Numbered from the stretch's first letter, positions 11,021 to 21,651 are shown. The stretch is DNA of 64,000 bases from Yersinia rochesterensis (GCF_003600645.1 NZ_CP032482.1:3844001-3908000), one strand, 5' to 3'. Notes: generated by a model from the letters alone, not told the origin. Numbers and translations: made by a program.

Positions 11021-11575
11021 TTAAGGATGTTGAGTTGCTGGCAAGCTGCCATTTGCTGCCGCAGGTGCCGCAGCCGGTTCACTGGCTGGTGCATCAGAAT
11101 TACCATCACCGCCACTTTTGTACAAGAACTGACCGATAAGGTCTTCCAGAACCAAAGCAGATTTAGTGTCTTGGATGACGCCGCCATCTTTCAAAATACT
11201 GGTGCCCATATCCGGGTCTTCAAAACCGACGTTAAGCGCCAGGAACTGTTCGCCCAATAAACCGGAAGTGCGCACCGCCAGGGAACTGGTGTCCGGGATA
11301 TGGTTATAGCGCTGCTGGATATCTATCGCCACAAGGGGGCTGTAATTTTTGGTGTCCAGCGTAATATCAGCCACTCGGCCAACCACAACCCCACCAATTT
11401 TGACTGGCGAATTGTTTTTCAGGCCACCAATATTGTCAAAATTAGCATAAATCCGATATGTCGGCTGATTACCCACTGATTTGATATCTGCCACTTTCAA
11501 GCAGAGGAATACGACCGCCAGAATAGCAATCAGTATAAACGCCCCTACCCAGATTTCACTTTTCTTCGTTTGCAT
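11021..11575 (-). CDS. mlaD: Phospholipid transport MCE protein MlaD
   Basis: MlaD is anchored in the inner membrane and forms a hexameric ring that accepts or donates phospholipid in the periplasm. One N-terminal transmembrane helix (about residues 8-27) is followed by an MCE domain (about 38-115) with the conserved FDNIGGLK and [10 protein letters not shown]. The C-terminal tail is rich in Ala, Pro and Ser. Family alignment places the start at ATG 11575 (MQTKKSEIW), five codons inside the frame. Its stop is 11 bp before mlaC. Confidence 0.95.
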   Translation of the reverse strand: MQTKKSEIWVGAFILIAILAVVFLCLKVADIKSVGNQPTYRIYANFDNIGGLKNNSPVKIGGVVVGRVADITLDTKNYSPLVAIDIQQRYNHIPDTSSLAVRTSGLLGEQFLALNVGFEDPDMGTSILKDGGVIQDTKSALVLEDLIGQFLYKSGGDGNSDAPASEPAAAPAAANGSLPATQHP

Positions 11576-11579
11576 CGAC

Positions 11580-12362
11580 TCAGTTCCCAAACATCAGTGC
11601 TGTCAGCACAAAATCTAATCCCAATACCGCCAGTGATGAATGCACCACAGTACGGGTCGTTGCCCGGCTAATCCCCTCAGATGTTGGGATCGCATCATAC
11701 CCATTGAACAGCGCAATCCAAGTCACGGTAATGGCAAATACCAGGCTCTTAATCAGGCAATTCAGTAAATCTGTGCGCCATTCGACGGCACTTTGCATTG
11801 CAGACCAGAAGAAACCGCTATCAATCCCCTTCCAGTCAACACCAACCACGGAGCCACCCCAGATGCCCACCGCGACAAAAATAGCCGTCAATAATGGCAT
11901 ACTGATAAGCCCAGCCCAGAACCGAGGAGCAACCACTCGTCTTAGAGGGTCAATCGCCATCATTTCCAAACTAGAAATCTGTTCAGTCGCTTTCATTAGG
12001 CCAATCTCTGCCGTCAGGGCAGAACCGGCACGGCCAGCAAACAGCAGCGCCGTCACTACAGGCCCCAATTCTCGCAGTAATGATAAAGAAACCATCATCC
12101 CGAGGCTGGCTTCTGCGCTGTATGTGGTGAGGATTAAAAAGCCCTGCAAGCCCAAAACCATACCGATAAATAGGCCGGAAACCACGATAATCAGTAAGGA
12201 TTGCACCCCAACGCTATACAGTTGCTTGACCAATAATGGCCACTGTTTTCGCGGTTCAGGCCGCCCAACCAGCGCATTAAACAGCATTAAACCCGCGCGA
12301 CCAAAGGATGCGCAGACATTAATGCCCCGGCGGCCTAAAGACGCCAATGCCTGTACTAACAT
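11580..12362 (-). CDS. mlaE: Phospholipid ABC transporter permease MlaE
   Basis: MlaE is the multi-spanning inner-membrane permease of the Mla system. The 260-residue protein carries the family hallmarks: [14 protein letters not shown] at the N-terminus, [20 protein letters not shown], and [14 protein letters not shown] at the end. ATG 12362 ([10 protein letters not shown]) was chosen because a GGAG lies 6 nt upstream and E. coli MlaE starts here; the frame extends 5 codons. Only 4 bp separate it from mlaD. Confidence 0.96.
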   Translation of the reverse strand: MLVQALASLGRRGINVCASFGRAGLMLFNALVGRPEPRKQWPLLVKQLYSVGVQSLLIIVVSGLFIGMVLGLQGFLILTTYSAEASLGMMVSLSLLRELGPVVTALLFAGRAGSALTAEIGLMKATEQISSLEMMAIDPLRRVVAPRFWAGLISMPLLTAIFVAVGIWGGSVVGVDWKGIDSGFFWSAMQSAVEWRTDLLNCLIKSLVFAITVTWIALFNGYDAIPTSEGISRATTRTVVHSSLAVLGLDFVLTALMFGN

Positions 12363-12376
12363 GAATACTCCATCCA

Positions 12377-13180
12377 TTAACCTAACAGCTCAGTTTTATA
12401 ATCGCCCGCCGGGAAACGGAAAGGCACCGGCCCGTCGGCAATACCATCGAGGAACTGACGCACCCGCTTATCGTCATTGGCTTGTAGTTGCTCAGGTGTT
12501 CCTTCAGCAATCACATGCTGATCGGCAACAATATAAGCATAATCAGCAATACTCAGCACTTCCGGTACATCGTGGGAAACCACCACGCAGGTGACCCCCA
12601 GTGCATGATTCAGCTCATCAATCAGTTTTACCAGTACGCCCATGGTGATAGGGTCCTGACCAACAAAAGGCTCATCGAACATAATCAATTCGGGATCAAG
12701 GGCGATTGCCCGCGCCAGTGCCGCGCGGCGCGCCATACCGCCAGAAAGCTCAGCGGGCATTAAGTTAGCTGCACCACGCAACCCTACGGCCTCTAACTTC
12801 ATCATCACCGTGCTATGCAGCAGTTCTTCAGGTAAACGGCTATGTTCACGTAATGGGAAAGCCACATTCTCAAATACTGTTAAATCGGTGAATAACGCAC
12901 CCGATTGAAACAACATACTCATTTTCTTGCGCGCATCATACAAACGCTGACGAGAAAGAGCCGGAATATTATCACCATCAAACCAGATTTCACCGGTATC
13001 GGGTGCCAGTTGCCCGCCAATCAAGCGCAACAGAGTGGTTTTACCAATCCCCGAAGGCCCCATAATCGCCGTAACCTTGCCGCGCGGGACTGTCATGTTG
13101 ATATCGGCGAATATCGGGCGCTCACCACGGGTAAAACTCATCCCACGGATCTCTATCAAATTCGACGCCAATTGGTTCAT
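12377..13180 (-). CDS. mlaF: Phospholipid ABC transporter ATPase MlaF
   Basis: MlaF powers the MlaFEDB complex that moves phospholipids between the two membranes and keeps outer-membrane lipid asymmetry. Walker A GPSGIGKT, the signature LSGGM and Walker [11 protein letters not shown] are intact, and the C-terminal tail that contacts MlaB is conserved ([12 protein letters not shown]). The frame extends to 13213; ATG 13180 (MNQLASNL) has AAGGGA 9 nt upstream. It is first in mlaFEDCB and divergent from yrbG across a gap of about 400 bp holding an ERIC. Confidence 0.96.
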   Translation of the reverse strand: MNQLASNLIEIRGMSFTRGERPIFADINMTVPRGKVTAIMGPSGIGKTTLLRLIGGQLAPDTGEIWFDGDNIPALSRQRLYDARKKMSMLFQSGALFTDLTVFENVAFPLREHSRLPEELLHSTVMMKLEAVGLRGAANLMPAELSGGMARRAALARAIALDPELIMFDEPFVGQDPITMGVLVKLIDELNHALGVTCVVVSHDVPEVLSIADYAYIVADQHVIAEGTPEQLQANDDKRVRQFLDGIADGPVPFRFPAGDYKTELLG

Positions 13181-13214
13181 TATCATTCGTCCCTTAGGCC
13201 TTTTATGACTCATT

Positions 13215-13342
13215 TATACTCTAAATAATTCGAGTTGCAGGAAGGCGGCAACCTGAGTAAATCCCCAGGAGCTTACACAAGTAAGTGACTGGGGTGAACG
13301 AAAGCAGCCAACGCACACGCAGCTTGAAGTCTGACGAGTATA
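13215..13342. repeat. ERIC element, standard form
   Basis: A 128-bp ERIC with the canonical core (ATCCCCAGGAGCTTAC, then AAGTAAGTGACTGGGGTGA) and pairing ends TATACTC/GAGTATA. It lies between divergent mlaF and yrbG. The remaining 13343-13586 should hold the promoters; I see no clear box. Confidence 0.93.
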
Positions 13343-13586
13343 CCGCCAATGTTACAGCAAATGGCGCTAGCGAGCGCAATTGAGAAGTATTCTGGCAACT
13401 TATTGACGTTTTTTCGTAGCCAAAGTTGCCATACGTTTTACTTTTCTGGCACTCACAGTCAAAATTAGGGGGTAAGTAAAAAAAACATAAAAAATGTATT
13501 TTTAGTCATTGTTGCCTATCGACTCACATTTACCGACAGCCAACTTCTGCCAATGGTTCAGGATTATATCGAAAAAAGGACTCTGC

Positions 13587-14561
13587 ATGTTTCTTGCGAT
13601 AACACTATTAATCATTGGCTTGGTTTTATTGGTGTACGGTGCCGATAGATTAGTTTATGGCGCTGCCGTGTTATCCCGCTCTTTCGGTATCCCGCCACTC
13701 ATTATTGGGATGACCATTGTCGGCATTGGCACTTCGCTGCCGGAACTGATTGTATCAGTAACCGCAGCTCTAAATAACCAAACAGATATGGCCGTCGGGA
13801 ACGTGTTGGGCTCCAATATTACCAATTTATTGCTGATAGTGGGCGGTGCCGCCCTAATACGCCCGCTGACCGTGCGCTCAGAGATTGTACGCCGCGAATT
13901 GCCCTTGATGTTAGTCGTAACGATATTATGTGGTTTCCTGCTGGCTGATAATCATCTTAGCCGGGGAGATGGTGTTATTTTGCTATTGGCAGCCGTGGCT
14001 TTTATTATTCTGATACTAAAAATCGCACGCCTGGCCCATTCGCAAGGAAATGATATTCTCACCCGCGAGCAATTGGCTGAGCTACCACAAGACAGCAGTA
14101 ATACTGTCGCATTATTATGGCTGGTGCTGGCATTCATTATTTTGCCACTGTCAGCCAAAATGATTATCGACAATGCCACGGTCATCGCCAGAGTCGCCGG
14201 TGTTAGTGAGTTAGTTATCGGGCTAACCGTCATTGCCATTGGCACCAGCTTACCTGAACTGGCCACCTTTATCGCCGGCGCGTTAAAAGGTGAAAATGAT
14301 ATGGCGGTTGGCAATATCATCGGTTCAAATATCTTTAATATTGTCATTGTGTTAGGCGTTCCCGCATTGCTGTCTCCGGGTGATATCAACCCCGAGGCTT
14401 TTCAGCGAGATTATTGGGTCATGCTCGCTGTTAGTGTGATATTTACTGTGCTTTGTCTGGGGCGTACACATCGAATCGGCCATATGGCGGGCGCTCTGTT
14501 ATTATGCGGGTTTATCGCGTATCTGGCGGTGCTATTTTGGCTGCCCTTGGCTGCGGCCTAA
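13587..14561 (+). CDS. yrbG: Sodium/calcium exchanger-family membrane protein YrbG
   Basis: YrbG belongs to the CaCA cation/calcium exchanger superfamily; its transport role in enterobacteria is not established. About ten hydrophobic segments are arranged as an inverted repeat. The two alpha-repeat motifs are plain: GTSLPEL near residues 50 and 225, each followed by a GN(V/I)(L/I)GSN element. The frame runs 26 codons upstream, but MFLAITLLI at 13587 has AAAGGA at optimal spacing. It heads the kdsD-kdsC-lptCAB cluster, 36 bp before kdsD. Confidence 0.93.
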   Translation: MFLAITLLIIGLVLLVYGADRLVYGAAVLSRSFGIPPLIIGMTIVGIGTSLPELIVSVTAALNNQTDMAVGNVLGSNITNLLLIVGGAALIRPLTVRSEIVRRELPLMLVVTILCGFLLADNHLSRGDGVILLLAAVAFIILILKIARLAHSQGNDILTREQLAELPQDSSNTVALLWLVLAFIILPLSAKMIIDNATVIARVAGVSELVIGLTVIAIGTSLPELATFIAGALKGENDMAVGNIIGSNIFNIVIVLGVPALLSPGDINPEAFQRDYWVMLAVSVIFTVLCLGRTHRIGHMAGALLLCGFIAYLAVLFWLPLAAA

Positions 14562-14597
14562 CCCATATTGCCTACCAACATTGAGCGGGAACCAAGA

Positions 14598-15584
14598 ATG
14601 TCTTTTTCTGATTTGCAGCCAAAAGTTGATTTTCAACAGGCGGGTAAACAAGTATTACAGATTGAGCGCGAAGGATTGGCGCAACTCGATCAATACATTA
14701 ATGACGATTTTTCCCGAGCTTGCGAGGCTATATTTAACTGCCACGGTAAAGTGGTCGTTATGGGGATGGGTAAATCTGGCCATATTGGGTGCAAAATTGC
14801 TGCGACTTTCGCCAGCACCGGCACCCCATCATTTTTTGTCCATCCCGGCGAGGCCAGTCATGGCGATTTGGGGATGATCACGCCGCAAGATATCGTGCTC
14901 GCCATCTCCAACTCAGGGGAGTCCAACGAAATTCTGGCGTTGATCCCCGTCCTCAAACGCCAGAAAATCCAGCTTATTTGCATGAGCAGCAACCCAGAAA
15001 GCACCATGGGCAAAGCGGCTGACATTCACTTGTGTATCAAGGTGCCGCAAGAAGCTTGCCCACTGGGGCTGGCCCCGACCACCAGCACCACCGCCACATT
15101 AGTGATGGGTGATGCCCTCGCGGTGGCTTTGCTGCAGGCGCGGGGCTTCACTCAGGAAGATTTTGCTCTCTCCCATCCGGGCGGCGCACTAGGGCGCAAA
15201 TTATTATTGCGGATCAGCGATATTATGCACACCGGTGCGGAGATTCCTCACGTCAGCCCTGATGCTTCATTACGCGATGCATTACTGGAGATTACTCGGA
15301 AAAATCTGGGTTTAACCGTAATCTGTGACGATTTGATGATGATTAAAGGTATCTTTACCGATGGGGATTTGCGCCGGGTATTCGATATGGGCATTGACTT
15401 AAATAACGCGAAAATCGCGGATGTGATGACCAAAGGCGGTATTCGGGTGCGTCCAAACCTGTTGGCAGTAGATGTGCTCAACCTGATGGAATCACGTCAT
15501 ATTACTGCGGTATTAGTGGCCGATGGTGACCAATTACTGGGTGTGGTGCATATGCATGACATGCTGAGAGCCGGTGTTGTTTAA
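14598..15584 (+). CDS. kdsD: Arabinose-5-phosphate isomerase KdsD
   Basis: KdsD converts ribulose 5-phosphate to arabinose 5-phosphate, the first step toward the LPS core sugar Kdo. It has an SIS domain (about residues 40-175, with GMGKSGHIG and SNSGES) and two C-terminal CBS domains (about 205-328). The invariant HPGEASHGDLGM segment contains active-site residues. The start is ATG 14598 (MSFSDLQP), matching the 328-residue E. coli enzyme; the frame is open 10 codons upstream. It is followed 13 bp later by kdsC, the last step of Kdo synthesis. Confidence 0.97.
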   Translation: MSFSDLQPKVDFQQAGKQVLQIEREGLAQLDQYINDDFSRACEAIFNCHGKVVVMGMGKSGHIGCKIAATFASTGTPSFFVHPGEASHGDLGMITPQDIVLAISNSGESNEILALIPVLKRQKIQLICMSSNPESTMGKAADIHLCIKVPQEACPLGLAPTTSTTATLVMGDALAVALLQARGFTQEDFALSHPGGALGRKLLLRISDIMHTGAEIPHVSPDASLRDALLEITRKNLGLTVICDDLMMIKGIFTDGDLRRVFDMGIDLNNAKIADVMTKGGIRVRPNLLAVDVLNLMESRHITAVLVADGDQLLGVVHMHDMLRAGVV

Positions 15585-15597
15585 TAAAAGGTAAATT

Positions 15598-16161
15598 ATG
15601 GATAGCACAGTATATCTGGACACATGCTATGGCCCAGTCGCTAGCAACGTTATGGAACGTGCAGCCAACATTCGCTTATTGATCTGTGATGTTGATGGTG
15701 TCATGTCCGATGGCCTGATTTACATGGGTAATCAGGGAGAAGAGCTGAAAGCTTTCAATGTGCGGGATGGCTATGGTATCCGCTGCCTGATAACCTCGGG
15801 TATTGAGGTGGCAATTATCACTGGCCGCAATGCTAAATTACTGGAAGACCGTGCCAACACCTTAGGCATTACCCACCTTTATCAAGGGCAATCTGATAAG
15901 CTGGTTGCCTATAATGAGTTATTGGCCGCATTAAAATGTCTGCCTGAGCACGTTGCTTATATTGGTGATGATTTGATTGATTGGCCCGTAATGGCGCAAG
16001 TGGGCTTATCTGTCGCCGTGGCGGATGCCCATCCATTACTCATTCCCAAAGCGGATTATGTCACGCAAATCAAGGGCGGGCGCGGTGCAGTACGCGAGTT
16101 ATGTGATTTGATATTATTAGCCCAAGGTAAACTCGAAGGTGCTAAAGGATTGTCGATATGA
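15598..16161 (+). CDS. kdsC: Kdo-8-phosphate phosphatase KdsC
   Basis: KdsC removes phosphate from Kdo 8-phosphate to give free Kdo. It is a HAD-family enzyme without a cap domain: the catalytic DVDGV carries Asp31 (nucleophile) and Asp33, ITGR is motif 2, and GDDLIDWPVM supplies the metal-binding acids. The 187-residue length is normal. Its end overlaps the lptC start in an ATGA arrangement, indicating coupled translation. Confidence 0.97.
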   Translation: MDSTVYLDTCYGPVASNVMERAANIRLLICDVDGVMSDGLIYMGNQGEELKAFNVRDGYGIRCLITSGIEVAIITGRNAKLLEDRANTLGITHLYQGQSDKLVAYNELLAALKCLPEHVAYIGDDLIDWPVMAQVGLSVAVADAHPLLIPKADYVTQIKGGRGAVRELCDLILLAQGKLEGAKGLSI

Positions 16162-16721
16162 GTAAAACAAGACTATGGATAACAATATCCTTAGCACTGA
16201 TTGCCTTAGCTTTGATTGGCTGGAATTTTTCCGGTTTTAATCAACAAGGTAGACAAAATGTGGCGAATGATCAGGAACCCTCATCGCAAAGCCAACATAC
16301 TGTTACCGTGGTTTTTAATCCAGTTGGGCAGTTGAGTTATAAACTGGTGGCGGAAGAAGTCCAGAATTTCAGCGAACAAGAGCTCACCTGGTTTACCCGG
16401 CCAGTGATGACAATGTTTGATGAGAATGCCGTCGCCACGTGGTCAGTACGTGCGGACCGTGCCAAGCTGACCAATGATAAGATGCTTTATTTGTATGGTC
16501 ATGTTGAGGTTGATAGCCTAACCCCAGACGCACAGTTACAAAAAATTAAAACTGATAACGCCCAAGTTAATTTGATCACTCAGGATGTCTCCTCTGATGA
16601 TGAAGTGACCCTCTTTGGTGTTGGATTTACCTCTAACGGCATGAAAATGCGTGGCAACTTGCGGGATAAAACCGCCGAGCTGATTGAAAAGGTTAAAACC
16701 TCTTATGAAATCCAAAAATAA
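16158..16721 (+). CDS. lptC: LPS export protein LptC
   Basis: LptC is a bitopic inner-membrane protein that takes LPS from LptB2FG and passes it to LptA in the periplasm. A single transmembrane helix (about residues 6-24) precedes a periplasmic beta-jellyroll domain. The 187-residue length is close to the E. coli protein (191). It overlaps kdsC by 4 bp and lptA by 17 bp, so the three are translationally linked. Confidence 0.95.
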   Translation: MSKTRLWITISLALIALALIGWNFSGFNQQGRQNVANDQEPSSQSQHTVTVVFNPVGQLSYKLVAEEVQNFSEQELTWFTRPVMTMFDENAVATWSVRADRAKLTNDKMLYLYGHVEVDSLTPDAQLQKIKTDNAQVNLITQDVSSDDEVTLFGVGFTSNGMKMRGNLRDKTAELIEKVKTSYEIQK

Positions 16722-17250
16722 AATTCGTCATTTTTTGCTTGCCAGCTCACTTTTGGCCGCCAGTCTGCCAGCATTGGCTTTAACGGGTGATACTGAGCAG
16801 CCCGTCAAGGTTGACTCAGCCAAACAAGCGCTAGATATGGCAGCGAATACCATCACATTTACTGATAATGTGATTATCAAGCAAGGCACCATTGAGATTA
16901 AAGCTGATAAAGTGGTGGTTACCCGCCCGGGTGGTGATCAGAGCAAAATGGTCATTGAAGGTTTTGGTAATCCGGTCACTTTCTATCAGATGCAAGACAG
17001 TGGTAAGCCCGTGAAAGGCCATGGACAGAAACTGCGTTACGAAGTCGCTAACGATTTTGTCGTGTTGACCGGTGATGCCTATCTGGAGCAGCTTGATAGC
17101 AATATCAAAGGTGATCGCATCACTTATTTGGTGAAAAAACAGCAGATGGAAGCCTTCAGTGATAAAGGCAAGCGCGTCACCACCGTGCTATTACCGTCCC
17201 AATTACAAGATAAAGGGCCAGCAGCTTCAGGCCAAAAGAAGAGTAACTAA
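16705..17250 (+). CDS. lptA: LPS periplasmic bridge protein LptA
   Basis: LptA forms the beta-jellyroll bridge that carries LPS across the periplasm from LptC to LptD. A signal peptide ends near residue 26 (LPALA-L). The OstA/LptA domain includes VTRPGG and FYQMQDSGKPV, which match the family. The frame starts with a TTG at 16684; ATG 16705 (MKSKNKIRH) is the signal-peptide start. It overlaps lptC, and lptB follows 6 bp later. Confidence 0.96.
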   Translation: MKSKNKIRHFLLASSLLAASLPALALTGDTEQPVKVDSAKQALDMAANTITFTDNVIIKQGTIEIKADKVVVTRPGGDQSKMVIEGFGNPVTFYQMQDSGKPVKGHGQKLRYEVANDFVVLTGDAYLEQLDSNIKGDRITYLVKKQQMEAFSDKGKRVTTVLLPSQLQDKGPAASGQKKSN

Positions 17251-17256
17251 TCATTT

Positions 17257-17982
17257 ATGGCAACATTAATCGCAGAAAAACTGGCTAAGGCATACAAAGG
17301 CCGTAAAGTGGTCGAAGACGTCAGCTTGAAAGTAAAGTCCGGTGAGATTGTCGGTTTACTTGGGCCGAACGGTGCCGGTAAGACCACCACTTTTTATATG
17401 GTCGTCGGCATTGTTCAGCGTGACGCCGGGCGTATTGTGATTGATGACGAAGATATCAGCCTCTTGCCTCTGCATGAACGCGCCCTGCGCGGAATTGGCT
17501 ACTTACCGCAAGAAGCTTCAATCTTCCGCCGCCTGAGTGTCTTTAATAATCTAATGGCGGTGCTGGAAATCCGTAAAGACCTCTCATCTGAGCAACGCCA
17601 GGAGCGGGCTGATGAGTTAATGGAAGAGTTCCATATTACTCATTTACGTGACAGTCTGGGCCAATCACTTTCTGGCGGTGAACGTCGCCGGGTTGAAATC
17701 GCCCGTGCGCTGGCAGCTAATCCTAAATTTATTCTGCTGGATGAGCCGTTTGCTGGGGTTGACCCGATTTCTGTTATTGATATCAAAAAAATAATTGAGC
17801 ACCTGCGCGACAGTGGCCTCGGTGTCCTGATTACCGACCATAACGTGCGCGAGACACTCGACGTTTGTGAGCGGGCTTATATTGTAAGCCAAGGGCGTTT
17901 AATCGCTCACGGAACACCACAGGAAATTTTGGCTGACGAACAAGTGAAACGTGTTTATTTGGGTGAAGAGTTCCGTCTTTAA
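17257..17982 (+). CDS. lptB: LPS export ATPase LptB
   Basis: LptB is the cytoplasmic ATPase of the LptB2FGC exporter that extracts LPS from the inner membrane. Walker [10 protein letters not shown], signature LSGGERRR and Walker [13 protein letters not shown] are intact, with the H-loop His in ITDHNVRE. At 241 residues it has the family length. The permease genes lptF and lptG are not in this window, as is usual. rpoN follows after about 60 bp. Confidence 0.98.
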   Translation: MATLIAEKLAKAYKGRKVVEDVSLKVKSGEIVGLLGPNGAGKTTTFYMVVGIVQRDAGRIVIDDEDISLLPLHERALRGIGYLPQEASIFRRLSVFNNLMAVLEIRKDLSSEQRQERADELMEEFHITHLRDSLGQSLSGGERRRVEIARALAANPKFILLDEPFAGVDPISVIDIKKIIEHLRDSGLGVLITDHNVRETLDVCERAYIVSQGRLIAHGTPQEILADEQVKRVYLGEEFRL

Positions 17983-18044
17983 TTTTCTCATTCTGAAACG
18001 CTGTTGATGATTTTGTTAGCCACCAGGAAAATTGATACTGCATT

Positions 18045-19478
18045 ATGAAGCAAGGTTTGCAACTCAAGTTCAGCCAACAACTGGCAATGACTCCGCAGCT
18101 ACAGCAGGCTATTCGCCTGTTGCAGCTTTCTACGCTAGAGCTCCAGCAGGAGATTCAGTTAGCGCTGGAGAGTAACCCCCTGCTTGAGCAAACCGATCTT
18201 CACGAAGAGATAGATGCAAAAGAAACGGTAGACAGTGAAGCGCTTGATACCCGCGAAGCGCTGGAACAAAAAGATATGCCGGAAGAGTTACCACTGGATG
18301 CGACCTGGGATGAAATTTACACCGCAGGCACACCATCCGGTATGGGTAATGATTACAGTGACGACGAGCTACCGGTCTATCAAGGGGAAACCACCCAAAC
18401 GCTACAAGACTATTTAATGTGGCAAGTGGACTTGACCCCCTTTTCTGAAACTGATGCTGCGATTGCGACTTCTATCGTCGATGCGGTTGATGAAACCGGT
18501 TATCTTACTGTGCCACTGGAAGACATTCTGGAAAGTATGGGAGATGAAAACGTCGGGTTGGATGAAGTTGAGGCGGTGCTTAAGCGGATACAACACTTTG
18601 ATCCCATTGGTGTCGCGGCGCGAAACTTGCGGGAATGCCTATTGGTGCAGTTGTCGCAATATGCTAAAGACACGCCTTATCTGGCCGAAGCGCGCTTGGT
18701 TATTAGTGATTATCTGGATTTGCTAGGCAACCATGATTTCCGCACGATGATCCGTTTAAGTCGGCTAAAAGAAGATACACTGAAAGAAGCCATTGCTCTG
18801 ATTCAATCACTGGACCCGCGCCCTGGCCAGTCCATCAATACCGGGGAATCTGAGTATGTCATACCGGACGTTCTGGTGCGTAAAGACAAAGGACACTGGA
18901 CGGTAGAGCTGAATGCCGATAGCATTCCACGCCTGAAAATCAACCAACAGTACGCGGCAATGGGCAACAGCACCCGTAATGACAGTGATGGGCAGTTTAT
19001 CCGTAGCAATCTGCAAGAAGCAAAATGGTTGATAAAAAGCCTTGAAAGCCGCAATGAGACGCTGTTAAAAGTGGCGCGCTGCATCGTAGAGCAGCAAGTG
19101 GCCTTTTTTGAGAATGGGCCTGAATTTATGAAACCCATGGTACTGGCAGACATAGCCCAAGCCGTGGATATGCATGAGTCGACAATTTCCCGTGTGACCA
19201 CGCAGAAATTCCTGCACAGTCCTCGGGGTATTTTCGAGCTGAAGTATTTCTTCTCCAGTCACGTCAATACCGAAAGCGGGGGGGAAGCTTCTTCCACTGC
19301 AATCCGTGCACTGGTGAAAAAATTGGTTGCGGCAGAAAATCCTGCCAAACCACTGAGTGACAGTAAGCTGACCACGCTATTATGCGAACAAGGCATTATG
19401 GTGGCGCGGCGTACTGTCGCGAAGTACCGAGAGTCGTTATCCATCCCGCCGTCAAACCAGCGGAAACAGTTGGTTTGA
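18045..19478 (+). CDS. rpoN: RNA polymerase sigma-54 factor
   Basis: Sigma-54 recognises minus 24/minus 12 promoters and needs an enhancer-binding ATPase to open DNA. The glutamine- and leucine-rich activator-interacting region I ([21 protein letters not shown]) is at the start, cut short here to its beginning. An acidic region II follows (about 60-115), then the core-binding domain, and near the C-terminus the RpoN box [10 protein letters not shown] contacts the minus 24 element. At 477 residues it has normal length. It is followed by hpf, ptsN, rapZ and npr, the classic rpoN cluster. Confidence 0.98.
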   Translation: MKQGLQLKFSQQLAMTPQLQQAIRLLQLSTLELQQEIQLALESNPLLEQTDLHEEIDAKETVDSEALDTREALEQKDMPEELPLDATWDEIYTAGTPSGMGNDYSDDELPVYQGETTQTLQDYLMWQVDLTPFSETDAAIATSIVDAVDETGYLTVPLEDILESMGDENVGLDEVEAVLKRIQHFDPIGVAARNLRECLLVQLSQYAKDTPYLAEARLVISDYLDLLGNHDFRTMIRLSRLKEDTLKEAIALIQSLDPRPGQSINTGESEYVIPDVLVRKDKGHWTVELNADSIPRLKINQQYAAMGNSTRNDSDGQFIRSNLQEAKWLIKSLESRNETLLKVARCIVEQQVAFFENGPEFMKPMVLADIAQAVDMHESTISRVTTQKFLHSPRGIFELKYFFSSHVNTESGGEASSTAIRALVKKLVAAENPAKPLSDSKLTTLLCEQGIMVARRTVAKYRESLSIPPSNQRKQLV

Positions 19479-19501
19479 CCTGAACTGAGAAGGAAGACAC
19501 T

Positions 19502-19789
19502 ATGCAACTCAATATTACCGGACATCATGTCGAAATAACCGAAGCATTACGCGAGTTTGTTACCACTAAATTTGCCAAACTAGAGCAATATTTTGATCGC
19601 ATTAACCAAGTGTATGTGGTTTTAAGTGTCGAAAAAGTAAAACAAATTGCAGAAGCAACGGTGCATGTGAATGGGGGTGAGTTGCACGCAAGCTCAGAGC
19701 AGGAGGATATGTACGCCGCAATTGATATTTTGGTTGATAAACTGGCTCGCCAGTTGAACAAACATAAAGATAAGCTAAAACAACATTAG
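19502..19789 (+). CDS. hpf: Ribosome hibernation promoting factor, short form
   Basis: Hpf binds the 30S subunit in stationary phase and, with Rmf, drives formation of inactive 100S ribosome dimers. This is the short (95-residue) gamma-proteobacterial form with only the sigma-54 modulation/S30AE domain, beginning MQLNITGHHVEIT. A GAAGGAAG sits upstream of the ATG. It lies 23 bp after rpoN; a shortened ERIC separates it from ptsN. Confidence 0.96.
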   Translation: MQLNITGHHVEITEALREFVTTKFAKLEQYFDRINQVYVVLSVEKVKQIAEATVHVNGGELHASSEQEDMYAAIDILVDKLARQLNKHKDKLKQH

Positions 19790-19809
19790 GGGCCCTTGTT
19801 GCTGTTATC

Positions 19810-19864
19810 TACCTTAAATAATTCGAATTGCAGGAAAGCACATGCAGCTTGAAGTATGACGGTA
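19810..19864. repeat. Shortened ERIC element
   Basis: Only 55 bp remain: the left end (TTAAATAATTCGAATTGCAGGA) is fused to the right end (GCACATGCAGCTTGAAGTATGAC), with the whole core missing. The tips TACC and GGTA still pair. It lies between hpf and ptsN. Confidence 0.85.
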
Positions 19865-19962
19865 CACAGCAAAGGTTCTACACTCGCTACACAACCTGAT
19901 GCCAGCAGAGAAGAATATTCCGCTGGCATCAGGCGTAAAACAGCGCTTAAGTGAAAGATGAG

Positions 19963-20445
19963 ATGATCAACGATCCAGCATTGCAATTAAGCTCGGTATT
20001 AAATATCGAGTGCACCAAAAGCTCCGTACATTGCTCAAGTAAAAAACGGGCTTTGGAAATTATCAGCGAGTTAGCTGCCAAACAGCTGAACCTGCCGTCA
20101 CAGATCGTTTTCGATGCTGTGTTAACCCGCGAACGCATGGGCAGTACAGGTATTGGTAGTGGTATCGCGATCCCTCATGGCAAGCTGGAGGAAGATACAC
20201 TGCGCGCTGTAGGTGTATTTATCCGCTTGGACCAACCTATTGCTTTCGATGCTATTGATAATCAACCGGTTGATCTATTATTTGCCTTGTTGGTTCCAGC
20301 AGATCAATGTAAAACTCACTTACACACTTTGTCTTTAGTAGCCAAACGATTAGCTGATAAAACAGTGTGTCGTCGTTTACGGGCGGCGCAAAGTGATGAT
20401 GAGCTTTATCAAATCATGACTGAATTACCGCCAGAAACAGCGTAA
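19963..20445 (+). CDS. ptsN: Nitrogen PTS EIIA protein PtsN
   Basis: PtsN is the terminal phosphoacceptor of the nitrogen-related PTS (PtsP-Npr-PtsN) and regulates potassium uptake and other functions through protein contacts rather than sugar transport. The phosphorylated histidine is in IPHGKLE, preceded by ERMGSTGIGSGIA. ATG 19963 (MINDPALQL) gives 160 residues; a GTG four codons earlier (19951) is an alternative, and neither has a strong Shine-Dalgarno. rapZ follows 82 bp downstream and npr after that. Confidence 0.93.
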   Translation: MINDPALQLSSVLNIECTKSSVHCSSKKRALEIISELAAKQLNLPSQIVFDAVLTRERMGSTGIGSGIAIPHGKLEEDTLRAVGVFIRLDQPIAFDAIDNQPVDLLFALLVPADQCKTHLHTLSLVAKRLADKTVCRRLRAAQSDDELYQIMTELPPETA

Positions 20446-20527
20446 TTCACTGGGAAACATCCGTTTTATTCGCTATGCCCGGCTTGCGTGGCCGGGAATA
20501 TAGGGTTCTATAGAGGGAGTCACTCAC

Positions 20528-21379
20528 ATGGTGCTGATGATTGTCAGCGGCCGTTCCGGTTCAGGGAAGTCTGTTGCTTTGCGCGCATTGGAAGATATGG
20601 GTTTCTACTGCGTCGATAACTTGCCTGTGGTTCTGCTGCCGCAATTGGCGAGTACACTCGCCGATAGGAACATCTCTGCCGCAGTGAGCATAGACGTGCG
20701 CAATATGCCTGAATCTCCTGAGGTATTTGAACATGCCATGACCCAACTGCCGGACAGCTTTTCACCGCAGTTGCTGTTTTTGGATGCTGATCGCAATACC
20801 TTGATTCGTCGCTATAGTGACACCCGTCGGTTACATCCGCTGTCGACCAAAAATCTGTCATTAGAAAGTGCTATTGATGAAGAAAGCGACCTGTTAGAGC
20901 CTTTGCGCTCACGGGCCGACTTGATTATTGATACTTCTGAAATGTCAGTGCATGAGTTGGCTGAGATGCTGCGCACCCGTCTACTGGGTAAACGTGAGCG
21001 TGAGCTGACCATGGTGTTTGAGTCTTTCGGCTTTAAACACGGCCTTCCCATTGATGCAGATTATGTCTTCGACGTACGCTTCCTGCCAAACCCGCACTGG
21101 GACCCGAAATTACGCCCCATGACAGGTTTGGATAAGCCGGTAGCTTCTTTCCTCGATCGCCATACAGAAGTGCACAACTTTATTTATCAGACCCGCAGCT
21201 ATCTGGAACTGTGGTTGCCGATGCTGGAAACCAATAACCGCAGTTATCTGACGGTTGCCATTGGGTGTACTGGCGGTAAGCACCGTTCAGTCTACGTTGC
21301 GGAACAACTGGCCGATTACTTCCGCGCTCGCGGGAAGAATGTCCAATCACGTCATCGTACTCTGGAAAAGCGTAAATAA
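20528..21379 (+). CDS. rapZ: RNase adapter protein RapZ
   Basis: RapZ binds the small RNA GlmZ and presents it to RNase E, controlling glmS and thus amino-sugar synthesis for the envelope. A P-loop (GRSGSGKS, residues 8-15) is at the N-terminus. The C-terminal domain carries the conserved [16 protein letters not shown], and a basic end (RHRTLEKRK) fits RNA binding. The 283-residue length is one less than E. coli. It overlaps the npr start by one base. Confidence 0.97.
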   Translation: MVLMIVSGRSGSGKSVALRALEDMGFYCVDNLPVVLLPQLASTLADRNISAAVSIDVRNMPESPEVFEHAMTQLPDSFSPQLLFLDADRNTLIRRYSDTRRLHPLSTKNLSLESAIDEESDLLEPLRSRADLIIDTSEMSVHELAEMLRTRLLGKRERELTMVFESFGFKHGLPIDADYVFDVRFLPNPHWDPKLRPMTGLDKPVASFLDRHTEVHNFIYQTRSYLELWLPMLETNNRSYLTVAIGCTGGKHRSVYVAEQLADYFRARGKNVQSRHRTLEKRK

Positions 21380-21651
21380 TGACCGTCAAACAGACAGTTG
21401 AGATCAAAAACAAGTTGGGGATGCATGCCAGACCCGCAATGAAATTGTTCGAACTGGTCCAAAGTTTTGATGCAGAAGTGATGTTACGCAATGACAGTGG
21501 GACCGAAGCCGAAGCCAGCAGTGTTATTGCACTGCTGATGCTCGATTCCGCCAAAGGCCGCCAAATTGAGGTTGAGGCGACCGGGCCTGATGAGATACAG
21601 GCTTTGGCGGCAGTGATTGAGTTATTTAATTCTGGATTTGATGAAGATTAA
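21379..21651 (+). CDS. npr: Nitrogen PTS phosphocarrier Npr
   Basis: Npr (PtsO) is an HPr-like protein that carries phosphate from PtsP to PtsN. The active-site His16 is in the LGMHARPA motif, and the Ser46-type regulatory region ([10 protein letters not shown]) is present. The 90-residue length is standard. Its ATG overlaps the rapZ stop (TAATG). It closes the rpoN cluster; a G+C-rich repeat element begins about 20 bp after it. Confidence 0.97.
   Translation: MTVKQTVEIKNKLGMHARPAMKLFELVQSFDAEVMLRNDSGTEAEASSVIALLMLDSAKGRQIEVEATGPDEIQALAAVIELFNSGFDED

Noticed and set aside
11704-12594. 296-codon frame antisense to mlaE and mlaF
   Set aside because: It covers two well-conserved genes and has no family resemblance or start signal.
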